From Paracoccus sediminicola (GTDB lineage: Bacteria > Pseudomonadota > Alphaproteobacteria > Rhodobacterales > Rhodobacteraceae), in the NCBI RefSeq assembly GCF_027912835.1, contig NZ_CP115768.1, positions 2,331,501-2,395,500 of the forward strand: a DNA stretch of 64,000 nucleotides. The letters run 5' to 3'. A model generated the notes under the pieces. It ran no database searches and was not told the DNA's origin. It worked only from the letters and a program-made list of their open reading frames with translations. Numbering within the stretch: the stretch's first letter is position 1; the number at the start of each line of letters is the position of its first letter. Below are positions 26,696-35,311 of the stretch, piece by piece. The position numbers were made by a program, and so were the translations under genes.

Positions 26696-27804
26696 CCACC
26701 CTGCGCGGCATGACCTGGAGCCATCCTCGCGGCTATGACCCGATGCTGGCCGTGTCGGCGGCCTGGGCCGAGAACGGAAATCCCATGATCACCTGGGACA
26801 AGCGTTCGCTTCAGGATTTCGAAAGCTATCCGGTCGAGGAGCTTGCCCGAAATTACGATCTCATCGTCATAGACCATCCCCATGTCGGACAGATCACCGC
26901 GGAGGGCTGCCTCATTCCCCTGCCGGGCGCTCCCGAGATTGCGCGGGGCAGTGTCGGGCTGTCCTATCCCAGCTATCATTGGCAGGGACAGCAATGGGCC
27001 TATCCCATCGACGCGGCGGCTCAGGTCCAGGCGCTGCGCCCCGAACTCGCGGCGGCGCCGGAGAACTGGGATGAGGTGCTGGATCTGGCCGCGTCGGGAG
27101 TCGTGGCGCTGCCGCTGCGCGCGCCGCATGCCCTGATGTGTTTCTATACGCTCTGCGCCAATGCCGGGCATCCCTGCCGGAATGAGGGCGCAGGCCAACT
27201 GATCCCCCGCGAGGCCGGGATCGAAAGCCTGGACCGCCTCTCCCGGCTGACGGCGCTGATCGATCCGGCCTGTTTCGACTGGGACCCGATCGACCTGCTC
27301 GACCGGATGGCGACGGGGACCGGCATCCTCTGCGCGCCGCTGATCTATGGCTATGTCAGCTATGCGAGGCGCGACTGCACGGCCACCCGGCTCAGCTTTC
27401 ACGACATCCCGCAGAGCTATCCCGGCGCGGGTGTCGGCGGCTCCGCACTTGGCGGCACCGGGATCGCGGTGTCGGCCTTTTCGCAGCATTGCGACGCGGC
27501 GATCGCCTTTGCACAGCATATCGCAGGGCCCGAGGTGCAGCGCGGCCGTTACGCCGCATCAGGCGGACAAGTCGGACATGCCGCGGCCTGGACCGATCCA
27601 CAGGTCGATGCCGCGGCTGGCGGCTTCTACTCCGGCACCGCGCGCAGTCTGGGCGCTGCATGGCTCAGGCCGCGGCATGACGGCTATATGGGATTTCAGC
27701 AGCGCGCCTCGCAGCGCATCTGCCAGGCGCTGCGCGACCGGGATTTCGGTGCAGCGATAAATGATCTGGAAACGCTTTTCGCGGCCAGCTTCGCGGCAGA
27801 CTGA
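26692..27804 (+). CDS. Solute-binding-protein-like protein lacking a signal peptide
   Basis: A 370-residue protein with the fold signatures of ABC family 1 solute-binding proteins: an early TWSHPRGYDPM, a central D-L-I-V-I-D-H hinge strand, a GGTGIAVSAFSQ segment and the C-terminal AIAFAQHIAGPEVQ helix. The N-terminus (M-T-T-L-R-G-M-T-W) has no hydrophobic leader, so the protein should stay in the cytoplasm. It starts with GTG overlapping the CoA-transferase stop (GTGA), implying tight coupling. A cytosolic substrate-carrier or sensing role next to the CoA-transferase is possible; function unknown. Confidence 0.75.
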   Translation: MTTLRGMTWSHPRGYDPMLAVSAAWAENGNPMITWDKRSLQDFESYPVEELARNYDLIVIDHPHVGQITAEGCLIPLPGAPEIARGSVGLSYPSYHWQGQQWAYPIDAAAQVQALRPELAAAPENWDEVLDLAASGVVALPLRAPHALMCFYTLCANAGHPCRNEGAGQLIPREAGIESLDRLSRLTALIDPACFDWDPIDLLDRMATGTGILCAPLIYGYVSYARRDCTATRLSFHDIPQSYPGAGVGGSALGGTGIAVSAFSQHCDAAIAFAQHIAGPEVQRGRYAASGGQVGHAAAWTDPQVDAAAGGFYSGTARSLGAAWLRPRHDGYMGFQQRASQRICQALRDRDFGAAINDLETLFAASFAAD

Positions 27805-27808
27805 CCTT

Positions 27809-28657
27809 TCAGCCGTCTGTCAGCCGCCAGATCCGTCGCGCATTGCCCGCGAAAAGCGCAGCCTTTTCTGTGTCGGAGCCGTCGCCGAACAGCGCCCGAC
27901 TTGCCTCGACCCATTTCGTCAGCCCGCCGCCCAGCGTACAGACGAACCAGTCGCTGCCCCAGACCAGACGGTCGAAGCCGAAATGCGACACGACGTGATC
28001 CGTCCACCGCCTCAGATCATCTGCTGTCCAACCCGCCGAGGCATAGGCCGGAAGACCAGAGATCTTCGCCGCGACGTTGGGGCGCTGCGCCAACTCGGCC
28101 ATATCGGAGGCCCAGCCTTCGAAGGCGCCACCGGCAATATCCGGCACGCCACAATGATCCAGAACGAATTGCGTGTCCGGTGCGGCATCTACCAGGGCAA
28201 TCGCCAGCGGAAGCTGCCGTGCCTGCACGCAAAGATCGAAGGGCAGACCCGCCGGGCCGAGCCTGCGGATATTCGCGCGGAAGGTTTCGCTTTCGGAAAG
28301 CGCGTCCGGCACGACATGCAGCACGCGCCGAAAGCCGACCACCGATTTGCGTGTCTGAGCACGCTCGATCTCGGCTGCGAAGCCGTCATGTTCCGGTCGG
28401 CAAGCACCGATGATCCCCAGGATGGGCACATCATCGCGCGGCGGCAACCCCGCGATCATCTCGGTCTCGGCTGCGATCATCTCCTGTGCCGCGTCGACCT
28501 CCATATGCAGCGCGCCGACGATGCCGAGCCCGGCCGCCTCGGTCGCATATTCGGCATGGCTCCAGTCGCGATCCAACGCGCCCGCACCGTCAATCCACGG
28601 ATAGCGGATGCGGCTGCGATCCACAGTGTGCAAATGGGTATCCAAAATCCCGGTCAT
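27809..28657 (-). CDS. Amidohydrolase-family lactonase (L-fucono-1,5-lactonase-like)
   Basis: A 282-residue metal-dependent TIM-barrel hydrolase of PF04909. Visible features are the N-terminal ILDTHLHTVDR, a central LDHCGVPD and the catalytic Asp in WGSDW. Family members hydrolyse sugar lactones (L-fuconolactone, L-rhamnonolactone) or 2-pyrone-4,6-dicarboxylate. The L-fuconate dehydratase downstream favours L-fuconolactone to L-fuconate. It follows the IclR gene by 28 bases on the same strand and is convergent, with a 4-base gap, with the gene at 26692. Confidence 0.85.
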   Translation of the reverse strand: MTGILDTHLHTVDRSRIRYPWIDGAGALDRDWSHAEYATEAAGLGIVGALHMEVDAAQEMIAAETEMIAGLPPRDDVPILGIIGACRPEHDGFAAEIERAQTRKSVVGFRRVLHVVPDALSESETFRANIRRLGPAGLPFDLCVQARQLPLAIALVDAAPDTQFVLDHCGVPDIAGGAFEGWASDMAELAQRPNVAAKISGLPAYASAGWTADDLRRWTDHVVSHFGFDRLVWGSDWFVCTLGGGLTKWVEASRALFGDGSDTEKAALFAGNARRIWRLTDG

Positions 28658-28685
28658 GTCTCCTCCCCTGCCGCAACTGGCGGCG

Positions 28686-29459
28686 TCAGTTTTCCCCGTT
28701 CCTGTTGCCGGCCATTTCCGAGAGTTTCCGGCAGGTCCGGACCAGCAGATGCGCGCAATCGGACATGTCGGGCGCAGCAGTCGTATTCACCAGCGAGATA
28801 TAGGGCACGGTCAAAGCGGCGATGGCGTTCCCGTCCCCAGCGAGAATCGGAGCAGACAGGTTGAAAACCCCCGCCGTTTGCGCCGAAGGCATCGTTTCAT
28901 AGCCCTGCTCACGGATTCTCCCGAACCGTTGTCGAAGGCTTTCAGGGACCGCTCCGCTGCCTTCAGAGCGGTTTTCCGCGATCATCATCTCGCGCCGCTC
29001 GGGCGAGGTGAAGGCAAGCAGGATATGACCCGAGCCGGTGTCGAACAGCCCGATGTGAGAGCCCACACGGACGCTGATGCCCCAGTAATCCGGCGCCTCC
29101 TGCTGAGCGATCACAACCACGCGCCCGCGGTCGAACACGGCGAGATGCACCGCTTGCCGCGCCTGCTGCGTGAGATCGCGCATCAACGGAGTCGCATAGC
29201 TGACCAGCCGGCGGGTCGGCGCGTGAAGCTGCGCCAGCCCGAACATCTTTAGCGTCAGCGCAAACCGATCTCCATCGATTCGCGTGACATAGCCGCGCCG
29301 CTGAAGCCGGTCGAGCATCCGGTAGAGCTCGTTCGGGGTCCGGCCGAGCTGTTTTGCGATCTCTGCCTGCGAAAGCCCGCCATCGATTCCGGCCAGCAAC
29401 TCAAGGATATCCAGCCCCTTGTCCAGGGCAGGCGCACGGTAGCGTTCGTCTTGGGACAT
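28686..29459 (-). CDS. IclR-family transcriptional regulator of the fucose-type sugar cluster
   Basis: A 257-residue regulator with an N-terminal winged helix (about residues 10-65, LDKGLDILELLAGIDGGLSQ, then E-I-A-K-Q-L-G-R-T) and a C-terminal IclR effector domain. I start at the ATG at 29459, behind GGAGGAAC; the frame is open further up but the translation there is junk. It is divergent from the sugar ABC transporter operon and co-directional with the lactonase gene, so it probably controls both in response to the sugar or a pathway intermediate. Confidence 0.88.
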   Translation of the reverse strand: MSQDERYRAPALDKGLDILELLAGIDGGLSQAEIAKQLGRTPNELYRMLDRLQRRGYVTRIDGDRFALTLKMFGLAQLHAPTRRLVSYATPLMRDLTQQARQAVHLAVFDRGRVVVIAQQEAPDYWGISVRVGSHIGLFDTGSGHILLAFTSPERREMMIAENRSEGSGAVPESLRQRFGRIREQGYETMPSAQTAGVFNLSAPILAGDGNAIAALTVPYISLVNTTAAPDMSDCAHLLVRTCRKLSEMAGNRNGEN

Positions 29460-29477
29460 CGTTCCTCCATGAAGCGG

Positions 29478-29499
29478 AGCATTCACATAGGTCAATGCT
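29478..29499. promoter_or_regulatory. Candidate operator inverted repeat in front of the sugar-cluster IclR gene
   Basis: AGCATT (29478-29483) and AATGCT (29494-29499) form perfect 6-base arms around a 10-base spacer, 19 bases upstream of the IclR start. Position fits autoregulation; there is only one copy, so the evidence is weak. Confidence 0.3.
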
Positions 29500-29520
29500 G
29501 AACGGGTGCCCAGAAGTTTC

Positions 29521-29552
29521 TTGACAGGCTGACCGCTGAGTATTTGTATATA
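29521..29552 (+). promoter_or_regulatory. Candidate promoter of the sugar ABC transporter operon
   Basis: A perfect TTGACA (29521-29526) is followed by the AT-rich TTGTATATAAA (29544-29554) holding several poor -10 options at 17-20 base spacing. The AT-rich element is itself a near-palindrome (ATTTGTATATAAAT). It lies about 60-90 bases before the binding-protein start, in the IclR divergent region. Confidence 0.45.
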
Positions 29553-29613
29553 AATCGAGCACTCACCAATGCAATAGATTTGCGCGTAGCCGGTGCTCGA
29601 GGGGAGGAGAACC

Positions 29614-30927
29614 ATGAAAATCTTGACGACGAGCACAGCGTTGCTTGGCGGGGTCCTGCTGGCCAGCGTGGCGGGTGCGCAGGAGTTGCCAGGCAATTTC
29701 GAGGGCGTGACCATCGAAGCGAAGCTGATCGGCGGACAGCAATACGAAGCGCTCTATGCGCGGATCGCCGAATGGGAGGAGGCGACCGGCGCGACCGTCA
29801 GCGTGATCTCGAAAAAGAACCACTTCGAACTGGACCGCGAGATCAAATCCGACATCGCCACCGGCCAGCTCGGCTGGTGCGTCGGATCGAACCACTCCTC
29901 TTTCGCGCCGCAATATCCGGGAATCTATACCGATCTGCGCGCGCTGCTGCCTGAAGACGCGCTGGCCGATTTCGTGCCCGCCACGCTCGAGGCCGCCACG
30001 CTGGAGGACCGTCTGGTGATGCTGCCGCGCGCCCAGTTCGACGTATCGGCAGTCTATTACCAGAAGTCGCTCTATGAGGATGAGGACAACAAGAGCGCCT
30101 TTCAGGAAGAATACGGCTATGAGCTGGCTCCGCCCGACACCTGGGACCAGCTTGCCGATCAGGCGAAATTCTTCGCCAATCCGCCGGATTTCTACGGAAC
30201 GCAATATGCCGGGAAGGAAGAAGCCATCGCCGGGCGCTTCTATGAGATGCTGCTGTCGAATGGCGGCGAGTTTCTGGACGCAGAGGGCCGCCCCGCCTTC
30301 AATTCCGAGGCCGGGCTCCAGACGATGCAGTGGTTTGTCGATCTCTACGAGGCCGGCGCGGTGCCCAATGGGGTGCCGAACTATCTGTGGGACGATCTCG
30401 GACAGGGTTTCGCATCGGGGACTGTCGCGATTGACCATGACTGGCCCGGCTGGATGGGCTTCTTCGGCGACCCGTCTTCCAGCAAGGTCGCCGGCAATAT
30501 CGGTGTTGTGCCGCCGCCCAAAGGATCTTCGGGCGAGCGCAGCGGCTGGTCGGGCTTCCACGGTTTCTCAGTAACCGAGGATTGTGCCAATCCCGAAGCC
30601 GCCGCGTCGCTGGCGTGGTTCCTGACCAATGAGGACAGCCAGAAGCTGGAAAGCTCGGCAGGACCGCTGCCAACGCGAAACGCGGTCTGGGATTACGTGA
30701 TCGAAGAGGCGCAGGACGACCCCTATCGCGCCGAGGCTCTGGCCGCGTTCCAGACAGCGTCGGAGGGCGCTTATCCGGTGCCGCGAACGCCAAGCTGGAT
30801 CGGGATCACCAATGCCGTTTACCCAGAGCTTCAGGCCGCGATCCTGGGCGACAAGACCGCGCAAGAGGCGCTCGACACCGCCGTCGAAGAGGCCACGATG
30901 GTCCTTGAAGACGCCGGCGAACTGTAA
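29614..30927 (+). CDS. ABC transporter sugar-binding protein (family 1)
   Basis: A 437-residue periplasmic receptor. Residues 1-23 are a signal peptide ending SVAGAQ. The mature protein has family 1 features: D-L-R-A-L-L-P near residue 110, GGEFLDAEGRPAFNS and the C-terminal QEALDTAVEEATMVLEDAG helix. GGGAGGAGA sits upstream of the ATG at 29614. Followed by two permeases and an ATPase, it makes a complete importer. The downstream L-fuconate pathway suggests L-fucose or a fucosylated sugar as ligand. Confidence 0.9.
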   Translation: MKILTTSTALLGGVLLASVAGAQELPGNFEGVTIEAKLIGGQQYEALYARIAEWEEATGATVSVISKKNHFELDREIKSDIATGQLGWCVGSNHSSFAPQYPGIYTDLRALLPEDALADFVPATLEAATLEDRLVMLPRAQFDVSAVYYQKSLYEDEDNKSAFQEEYGYELAPPDTWDQLADQAKFFANPPDFYGTQYAGKEEAIAGRFYEMLLSNGGEFLDAEGRPAFNSEAGLQTMQWFVDLYEAGAVPNGVPNYLWDDLGQGFASGTVAIDHDWPGWMGFFGDPSSSKVAGNIGVVPPPKGSSGERSGWSGFHGFSVTEDCANPEAAASLAWFLTNEDSQKLESSAGPLPTRNAVWDYVIEEAQDDPYRAEALAAFQTASEGAYPVPRTPSWIGITNAVYPELQAAILGDKTAQEALDTAVEEATMVLEDAGEL

Positions 30928-30942
30928 GCCGAGCCGTCACTG

Positions 30943-30970
30943 GCCGGAGAGGGCAAGCTCTCTCTCCGGC
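30943..30970 (+). other. Hairpin after the sugar-binding-protein gene
   Basis: GCCGGAGAG (30943-30951) and CTCTCCGGC (30962-30970) make a 9-bp stem with a 10-base loop and no T run, located 15 bases after the binding-protein stop. A likely mRNA-stabilising or partial-termination element, comparable to those at 8007 and 45215. Confidence 0.55.
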
Positions 30971-30999
30971 ACCATGATCTCAAGCAGGGCCGTGACCAC

Positions 31000-31896
31000 A
31001 TGAAGCCGTGGCGACTTCCTCCGCATATGCTGCTGTTGCTGCCCGCCGTTCTGGTGCTGGTGGCGGTGGTGGTCCTGCCGCTGATCCTGTCGCTCTGGTC
31101 CAGCTTGACCCCGTTCCGGCTGACCCGGCCGGACTCGATCTATGATTTTGTCGGACTGCGCAACTATGCAAGGCTGCTGAGCGACGGGGATTTCTGGTCG
31201 GCCTTCGGACGCACCGTTTTGCTGCTGACCGTGGCGCTGAACCTGGAGCTTGTCTTTGGGCTGTGCCTCGCCCTGCTGATCGAGAGGGCCAGCCGCGGTC
31301 AACGCATCCTGCGCACGCTGCTGATGTTTCCGATGATGTTTTCTCCGGTGCTCGTGGGCTTCCAGTTCAAGTTCATGTTCAACGACAATATCGGACTGGT
31401 GAATAACGCGCTGCAATCTATCGGGCTGACCGACCGGGCGATCCCGTGGCTGATCGACCAGAATCTCGCCATGTTCTCGATCATCGCCGCAGAGGTATGG
31501 TCCTCGACTTCCGTCTTCGCGATTTTCATCCTCGCCGGGCTGATGTCGATGCCTCGCGATCCGATTGAGGCCGCGCGCGTCGATGGCTGCACGCCGTGGC
31601 AGAGTTTTCGCTATGTGACATGGCCCTTTCTGATGCCGTTCGCCTTTATCGCGATGACGATCCGCTCGCTGGATGTTGCGCGGGCCTATGACATCATCAA
31701 GATCATGACCGATGGCGGCCCGGCGCAGCGCACCGAGGTGCTGTGGACCCTGATCGCGCGCACGGGCTATTCGGATGCGCGGATGGGGATGGCGAATGCG
31801 ATGGCCTATGTCGCCATCCTGCTGTCCATCCTGTTCACGGTGATCTTCTTCCGCAAGCTCGCCCAATCCCGCGAGCAGATCGCGGCCGAGTGGTAG
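31000..31896 (+). CDS. Sugar ABC transporter permease (MalF/UgpA type)
   Basis: A 298-residue inner-membrane protein with six helices and the ATPase-docking EAA loop EAARVDGCTPWQSFRYVTW. Forms a heterodimeric channel with the next permease. The start at 31000 lies 72 bases after the binding-protein gene. Confidence 0.92.
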   Translation: MKPWRLPPHMLLLLPAVLVLVAVVVLPLILSLWSSLTPFRLTRPDSIYDFVGLRNYARLLSDGDFWSAFGRTVLLLTVALNLELVFGLCLALLIERASRGQRILRTLLMFPMMFSPVLVGFQFKFMFNDNIGLVNNALQSIGLTDRAIPWLIDQNLAMFSIIAAEVWSSTSVFAIFILAGLMSMPRDPIEAARVDGCTPWQSFRYVTWPFLMPFAFIAMTIRSLDVARAYDIIKIMTDGGPAQRTEVLWTLIARTGYSDARMGMANAMAYVAILLSILFTVIFFRKLAQSREQIAAEW

Positions 31897-31898
31897 AG

Positions 31899-32765
31899 AT
31901 GGACGCCAACCGTTCTTCACGCATCCGCAGACTTCTCACCCGGTGGGCGCTGAATGCTGCGCTGTTCCTGGCGATGGCGATCATCTGCCTGCCAGGACTG
32001 TGGATCGTGCTGAACTCGCTGCGTCCCACGGTCGAGATCATCGCCAAGCCACCGGTCTGGCTCCCGCGAGAGCTGAATTTCGACGCGTATGTGGCGATGT
32101 TCTCGGGTGTGGGCAGCGGGGGTATTCCGGTGATCGACTATTTCCGCAACTCGATCATCATCGCCGTGACCTCGACGGTGATCGCGCTCATGATCGGAAT
32201 GGCGGGCGGCTATGCGTTTGCACGGTATCGCTTTCGGGGTAAGTCGGGGTGGTTTCTGGGGCTGATGCTGACCCGGACGGTGCCGGGCATCGCGCTTTCG
32301 CTACCGCTATTCTATATCTACGCAAAGCTTGGGATCATCGATACGCATTTCGGGCTGATCCTGGCCTATGTCGCGATGAATGTGCCGTTTACGATCTGGC
32401 TGATCGACGGGTTCTTCCGGCAGGTCCCGCGCGATCTCGCCGAGGCGGCGCAGATCGACGGCTGCACCCGCTGGCAGGCTTTCTGGCAGGTCGAGTTTCC
32501 ACTTGCCCGCCCCGGCATCGCGAGCGCCGGGATCTTCGCCTTCCTCACGGCCTGGAACGAGTTCGCGCTTGCCTCTCAGCTCACCCGCTCGACCAACAGC
32601 AAGACGTTGCCGGTCGGATTGCTGGATTACACCGCCGAGTTCACCATCGACTGGCGCGGCATGTGCGCACTGGCCGTGGTGATGATCGTGCCGGCGCTGC
32701 TGCTCACTTACGCCGTTCAGAAACATCTCGTCTCCGGTCTGACCGCAGGCGCCGTGAAGGGATAG
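31899..32765 (+). CDS. Sugar ABC transporter permease (MalG/UgpE type)
   Basis: A 288-residue six-helix permease with the EAA loop EAAQIDGCTRWQAFWQVEFP. The ATG at 31899 lies 2 bases after the upstream permease's TAG; the frame is open much further upstream but only as an overlap with that gene. Partner of the permease at 31000. Confidence 0.92.
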   Translation: MDANRSSRIRRLLTRWALNAALFLAMAIICLPGLWIVLNSLRPTVEIIAKPPVWLPRELNFDAYVAMFSGVGSGGIPVIDYFRNSIIIAVTSTVIALMIGMAGGYAFARYRFRGKSGWFLGLMLTRTVPGIALSLPLFYIYAKLGIIDTHFGLILAYVAMNVPFTIWLIDGFFRQVPRDLAEAAQIDGCTRWQAFWQVEFPLARPGIASAGIFAFLTAWNEFALASQLTRSTNSKTLPVGLLDYTAEFTIDWRGMCALAVVMIVPALLLTYAVQKHLVSGLTAGAVKG

Positions 32766-32769
32766 GATC

Positions 32770-33864
32770 ATGGCCGACCTGACATTGTCGAAGCTCGACA
32801 AGAAATATGGCGCTTTCCACGCCGTGAAGGGGATTGATCTGAGCGTCGAGGACGGCGAATTCGTCGCCCTTGTCGGCCCGTCAGGCTGCGGTAAATCCAC
32901 GACGCTGCGGATGATCGCCGGTCTCGAAGATATCTCGGAAGGGGATATCTCGATCGGCGACAGGCTGGTCAACGATCTGGCGCCGCGGCAGCGCAATATC
33001 TCGATGGTGTTCCAGTCCTACGCGCTCTATCCACATATGACAGTGCGCGAGAATATGGGCTTCACGCTCAAGATCGCCAAGCGCCCGCAAGCCGAAATCG
33101 ACGACGCCGTGACAGAGGCCGCGCGCGCGCTCGAGATCGAGCCTCTTCTGGACCGCCGCCCGGCGCAGCTTTCCGGCGGGCAGCGTCAGCGTGTGGCCAT
33201 GGGGCGCGCCATCGTGCGAAGCCCGGACGTGTTCCTGTTCGATGAGCCGCTCTCCAATCTCGACGCCAAGCTGCGCGGGCAGATGCGGACCGAGATCAAG
33301 AAGCTCCATGCGAGGCTCGGCGCTACGGTGGTCTATGTGACCCATGATCAGGTCGAGGCGATGACTTTGGCCGACCGCATCGTCATCATGCGGGACGGGC
33401 GGATCGAGCAGGCCGGCACGCCGGACGAGGTCTTCAACAGACCGGCCACGCGCTTTGTCGCTGGATTCATCGGCTCTCCGCCAATGAACATTGCGGATGC
33501 GCAGCGCCGCGGCGACCGGCTGCGATTCGCGGATGGGGCCGAATTGCCACTGCCGCGCGATTATTTCGACCGGCTCGAGGACGGCGCCCGGGTCACCTTC
33601 GGCCTGCGTCCCGACGATGTCTATCCGGTGGGCCACGGTTTGCATAGCGGAACAGATGTCGAAACGCTTCCGCTGCAGGTCGCCCTGACCGAACCGCTCG
33701 GCAATGAGACGCTGCTGTTCGTCCGCTTTGCCGGGGCCGAATGGACCAGCCGGATGCTCAACCCCCGCCCCATCCGAAGCGGCGATACGGTCGAGTTCCA
33801 GTTCGACCTGTCGCGCGCGCATCTGTTCGACGCTGAGACCGGCCGCAGCCTGAGGGAGGCATGA
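32770..33864 (+). CDS. Sugar ABC transporter ATPase (MalK/UgpC type)
   Basis: A 364-residue ATPase. Walker A GPSGCGKST, signature LSGGQRQRVAMGRA and Walker B VFLFDEPLSNLDAKLR are intact, and residues from about 240 form the C-terminal TOBE/regulatory domain usual for CUT1 sugar importers. Energises the two permeases just upstream. Its TGA overlaps the start of the enolase-superfamily gene. Confidence 0.94.
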   Translation: MADLTLSKLDKKYGAFHAVKGIDLSVEDGEFVALVGPSGCGKSTTLRMIAGLEDISEGDISIGDRLVNDLAPRQRNISMVFQSYALYPHMTVRENMGFTLKIAKRPQAEIDDAVTEAARALEIEPLLDRRPAQLSGGQRQRVAMGRAIVRSPDVFLFDEPLSNLDAKLRGQMRTEIKKLHARLGATVVYVTHDQVEAMTLADRIVIMRDGRIEQAGTPDEVFNRPATRFVAGFIGSPPMNIADAQRRGDRLRFADGAELPLPRDYFDRLEDGARVTFGLRPDDVYPVGHGLHSGTDVETLPLQVALTEPLGNETLLFVRFAGAEWTSRMLNPRPIRSGDTVEFQFDLSRAHLFDAETGRSLREA

Positions 33865-34985
33865 TGGCAAGGATCGAACGCGTTGAGCTGGCGATGGTCG
33901 ATCTTGCACCAAAGGTCGAACGCAGGGATGCGATCCAGAGCTTCGTCAGTCAGGAAACCCCGCTCGTCACCGTCACCGACAGCGACGGCGCGCAGGGCAT
34001 CGGGTATTCCTATACAATCGGGACTGGCGGCTCGTCGGTCATGCGCCTGCTGGCCGATCATCTCTGCCCGCGCCTGATCGGGCGCGATGCGACCGAGGTC
34101 GAGGCGATCTGGCACGATCTCGAATTTCTGACCCATGCCACTACGATCGGGGCGATCACCTCGATCGCGCTTGCCGCCATCGACACCGCGTTGTGGGATC
34201 TGCGCTGCCGCAAAGCGGGACTGCCCCTGTGGCGACTCGCGGGCGGGGCACGGGCATCGGCACCCTGCTATACGACAGAAGGCGGCTGGCTGCATTTGCC
34301 GACAGAGGCCATTGTCGAGGACGCGCTTGCCGCGAAGGCGCAGGGGTTTACCGGGTCCAAGGTCAAGATCGGGCGCTCCGCCATCGCCGATGATGTGGCC
34401 CGGCTGAAGGCGCTGCGCGATGCGGTCGGCGACAGCTACGAAATCATGACCGACGCCAACCAGGGTTTTGCCCGCGACAGCGCGCGCCGACGGGCCGAGG
34501 CGCTCGCGCCGTTCGGGCTGGCGTGGATCGAAGAACCCCTGCCCGCGGACGATATTGCCGGACATGCGTCGCTGGCACGATCGAGCCCGATCCCCATCGC
34601 AGTCGGAGAGTCGCTCTATTCGATCCGTCATTTCGCAGAATATGCGGCGCGCGACGCCTGCGGGATCATCCAGGTCGACGCTGGCAGGATCGGCGGTATC
34701 ACACCCTGGCTCAAGGTCGCGCATATGGCCGAGGGATTCGATCTGCCGGTCTGCCCGCATTTCCTGATGGAGCTGCATGTCAGCCTTGTCTGCGCGGTGC
34801 AGAACGGGCGTTATGTCGAATATATTCCGCAGCTCGATGACATCACCGGCAGCGCGCTGAGGATCGAGAATGGCCATGCCTTCGCACCCGAAACCCCCGG
34901 CATCGGCATCGACTGGGATCCAGAGGCCATCGCAGCCCGCGCAATTCCCGAATTCAACATGACCATAACGGAGGCCCCGACATGA
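33861..34985 (+). CDS. Enolase-superfamily enzyme, mandelate racemase/muconate lactonizing type
   Basis: A 374-residue enzyme with the enolase-superfamily catalytic set: KVKIGR (K-x-K base), metal ligands in MTDANQ, WIEEPL and VGESLY, and the C-terminal VCPHFLMELH carrying the His of a His-Asp dyad, as in acid-sugar dehydratases of the mandelate racemase subgroup. It probably dehydrates or epimerises a sugar acid. It is distinct from the L-fuconate dehydratase at 38381, so the cluster has two such enzymes. Overlaps the ATPase gene by 4 bases. Confidence 0.88.
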   Translation: MMARIERVELAMVDLAPKVERRDAIQSFVSQETPLVTVTDSDGAQGIGYSYTIGTGGSSVMRLLADHLCPRLIGRDATEVEAIWHDLEFLTHATTIGAITSIALAAIDTALWDLRCRKAGLPLWRLAGGARASAPCYTTEGGWLHLPTEAIVEDALAAKAQGFTGSKVKIGRSAIADDVARLKALRDAVGDSYEIMTDANQGFARDSARRRAEALAPFGLAWIEEPLPADDIAGHASLARSSPIPIAVGESLYSIRHFAEYAARDACGIIQVDAGRIGGITPWLKVAHMAEGFDLPVCPHFLMELHVSLVCAVQNGRYVEYIPQLDDITGSALRIENGHAFAPETPGIGIDWDPEAIAARAIPEFNMTITEAPT

Positions 34986-35311
34986 TCCGCATGGGTTCCG
35001 TCATCGGGATCAGGCCCGAGAAAATCTCCGAATACAAGGCGCTTCACGCAAGGGCGTGGCCGGGCGTGCTCAAGACCATCAGCGCCTGTAATATCCGCAA
35101 CTACGTGATTTATCTGCGCGAGCCGGAAAACCTCCTGTTCTCACATTTCGAGTATCACGGCGCTGACTGGGCAGCGGATCAGGCCAAAATGGCCGCCGAT
35201 CCGGTGACGCGGGAATGGTGGGCGCTATGCGAACCCTGCCAGCGCAAGATGGATAGTGCCAGAGAGGGCGAGTGGTGGGCGCCGATGGAAGAGGTGTTCT
35301 TCCATGAGTGA
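34982..35311 (+). CDS. L-rhamnose/L-fucose mutarotase (RhaM family)
   Basis: A 109-residue protein of PF05336, which interconverts alpha and beta anomers of 6-deoxy sugars. Conserved features are the early GSVIGIRPEKISEYKALHA, I-R-N-Y-V-I-Y and the C-terminal WWALCEPCQ with EGEWWAPMEEVFF. It speeds supply of the beta anomer to a sugar dehydrogenase. In this cluster L-fucose is the more likely sugar. Overlaps both neighbours, so it is part of one tight operon. Confidence 0.9.
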   Translation: MIRMGSVIGIRPEKISEYKALHARAWPGVLKTISACNIRNYVIYLREPENLLFSHFEYHGADWAADQAKMAADPVTREWWALCEPCQRKMDSAREGEWWAPMEEVFFHE

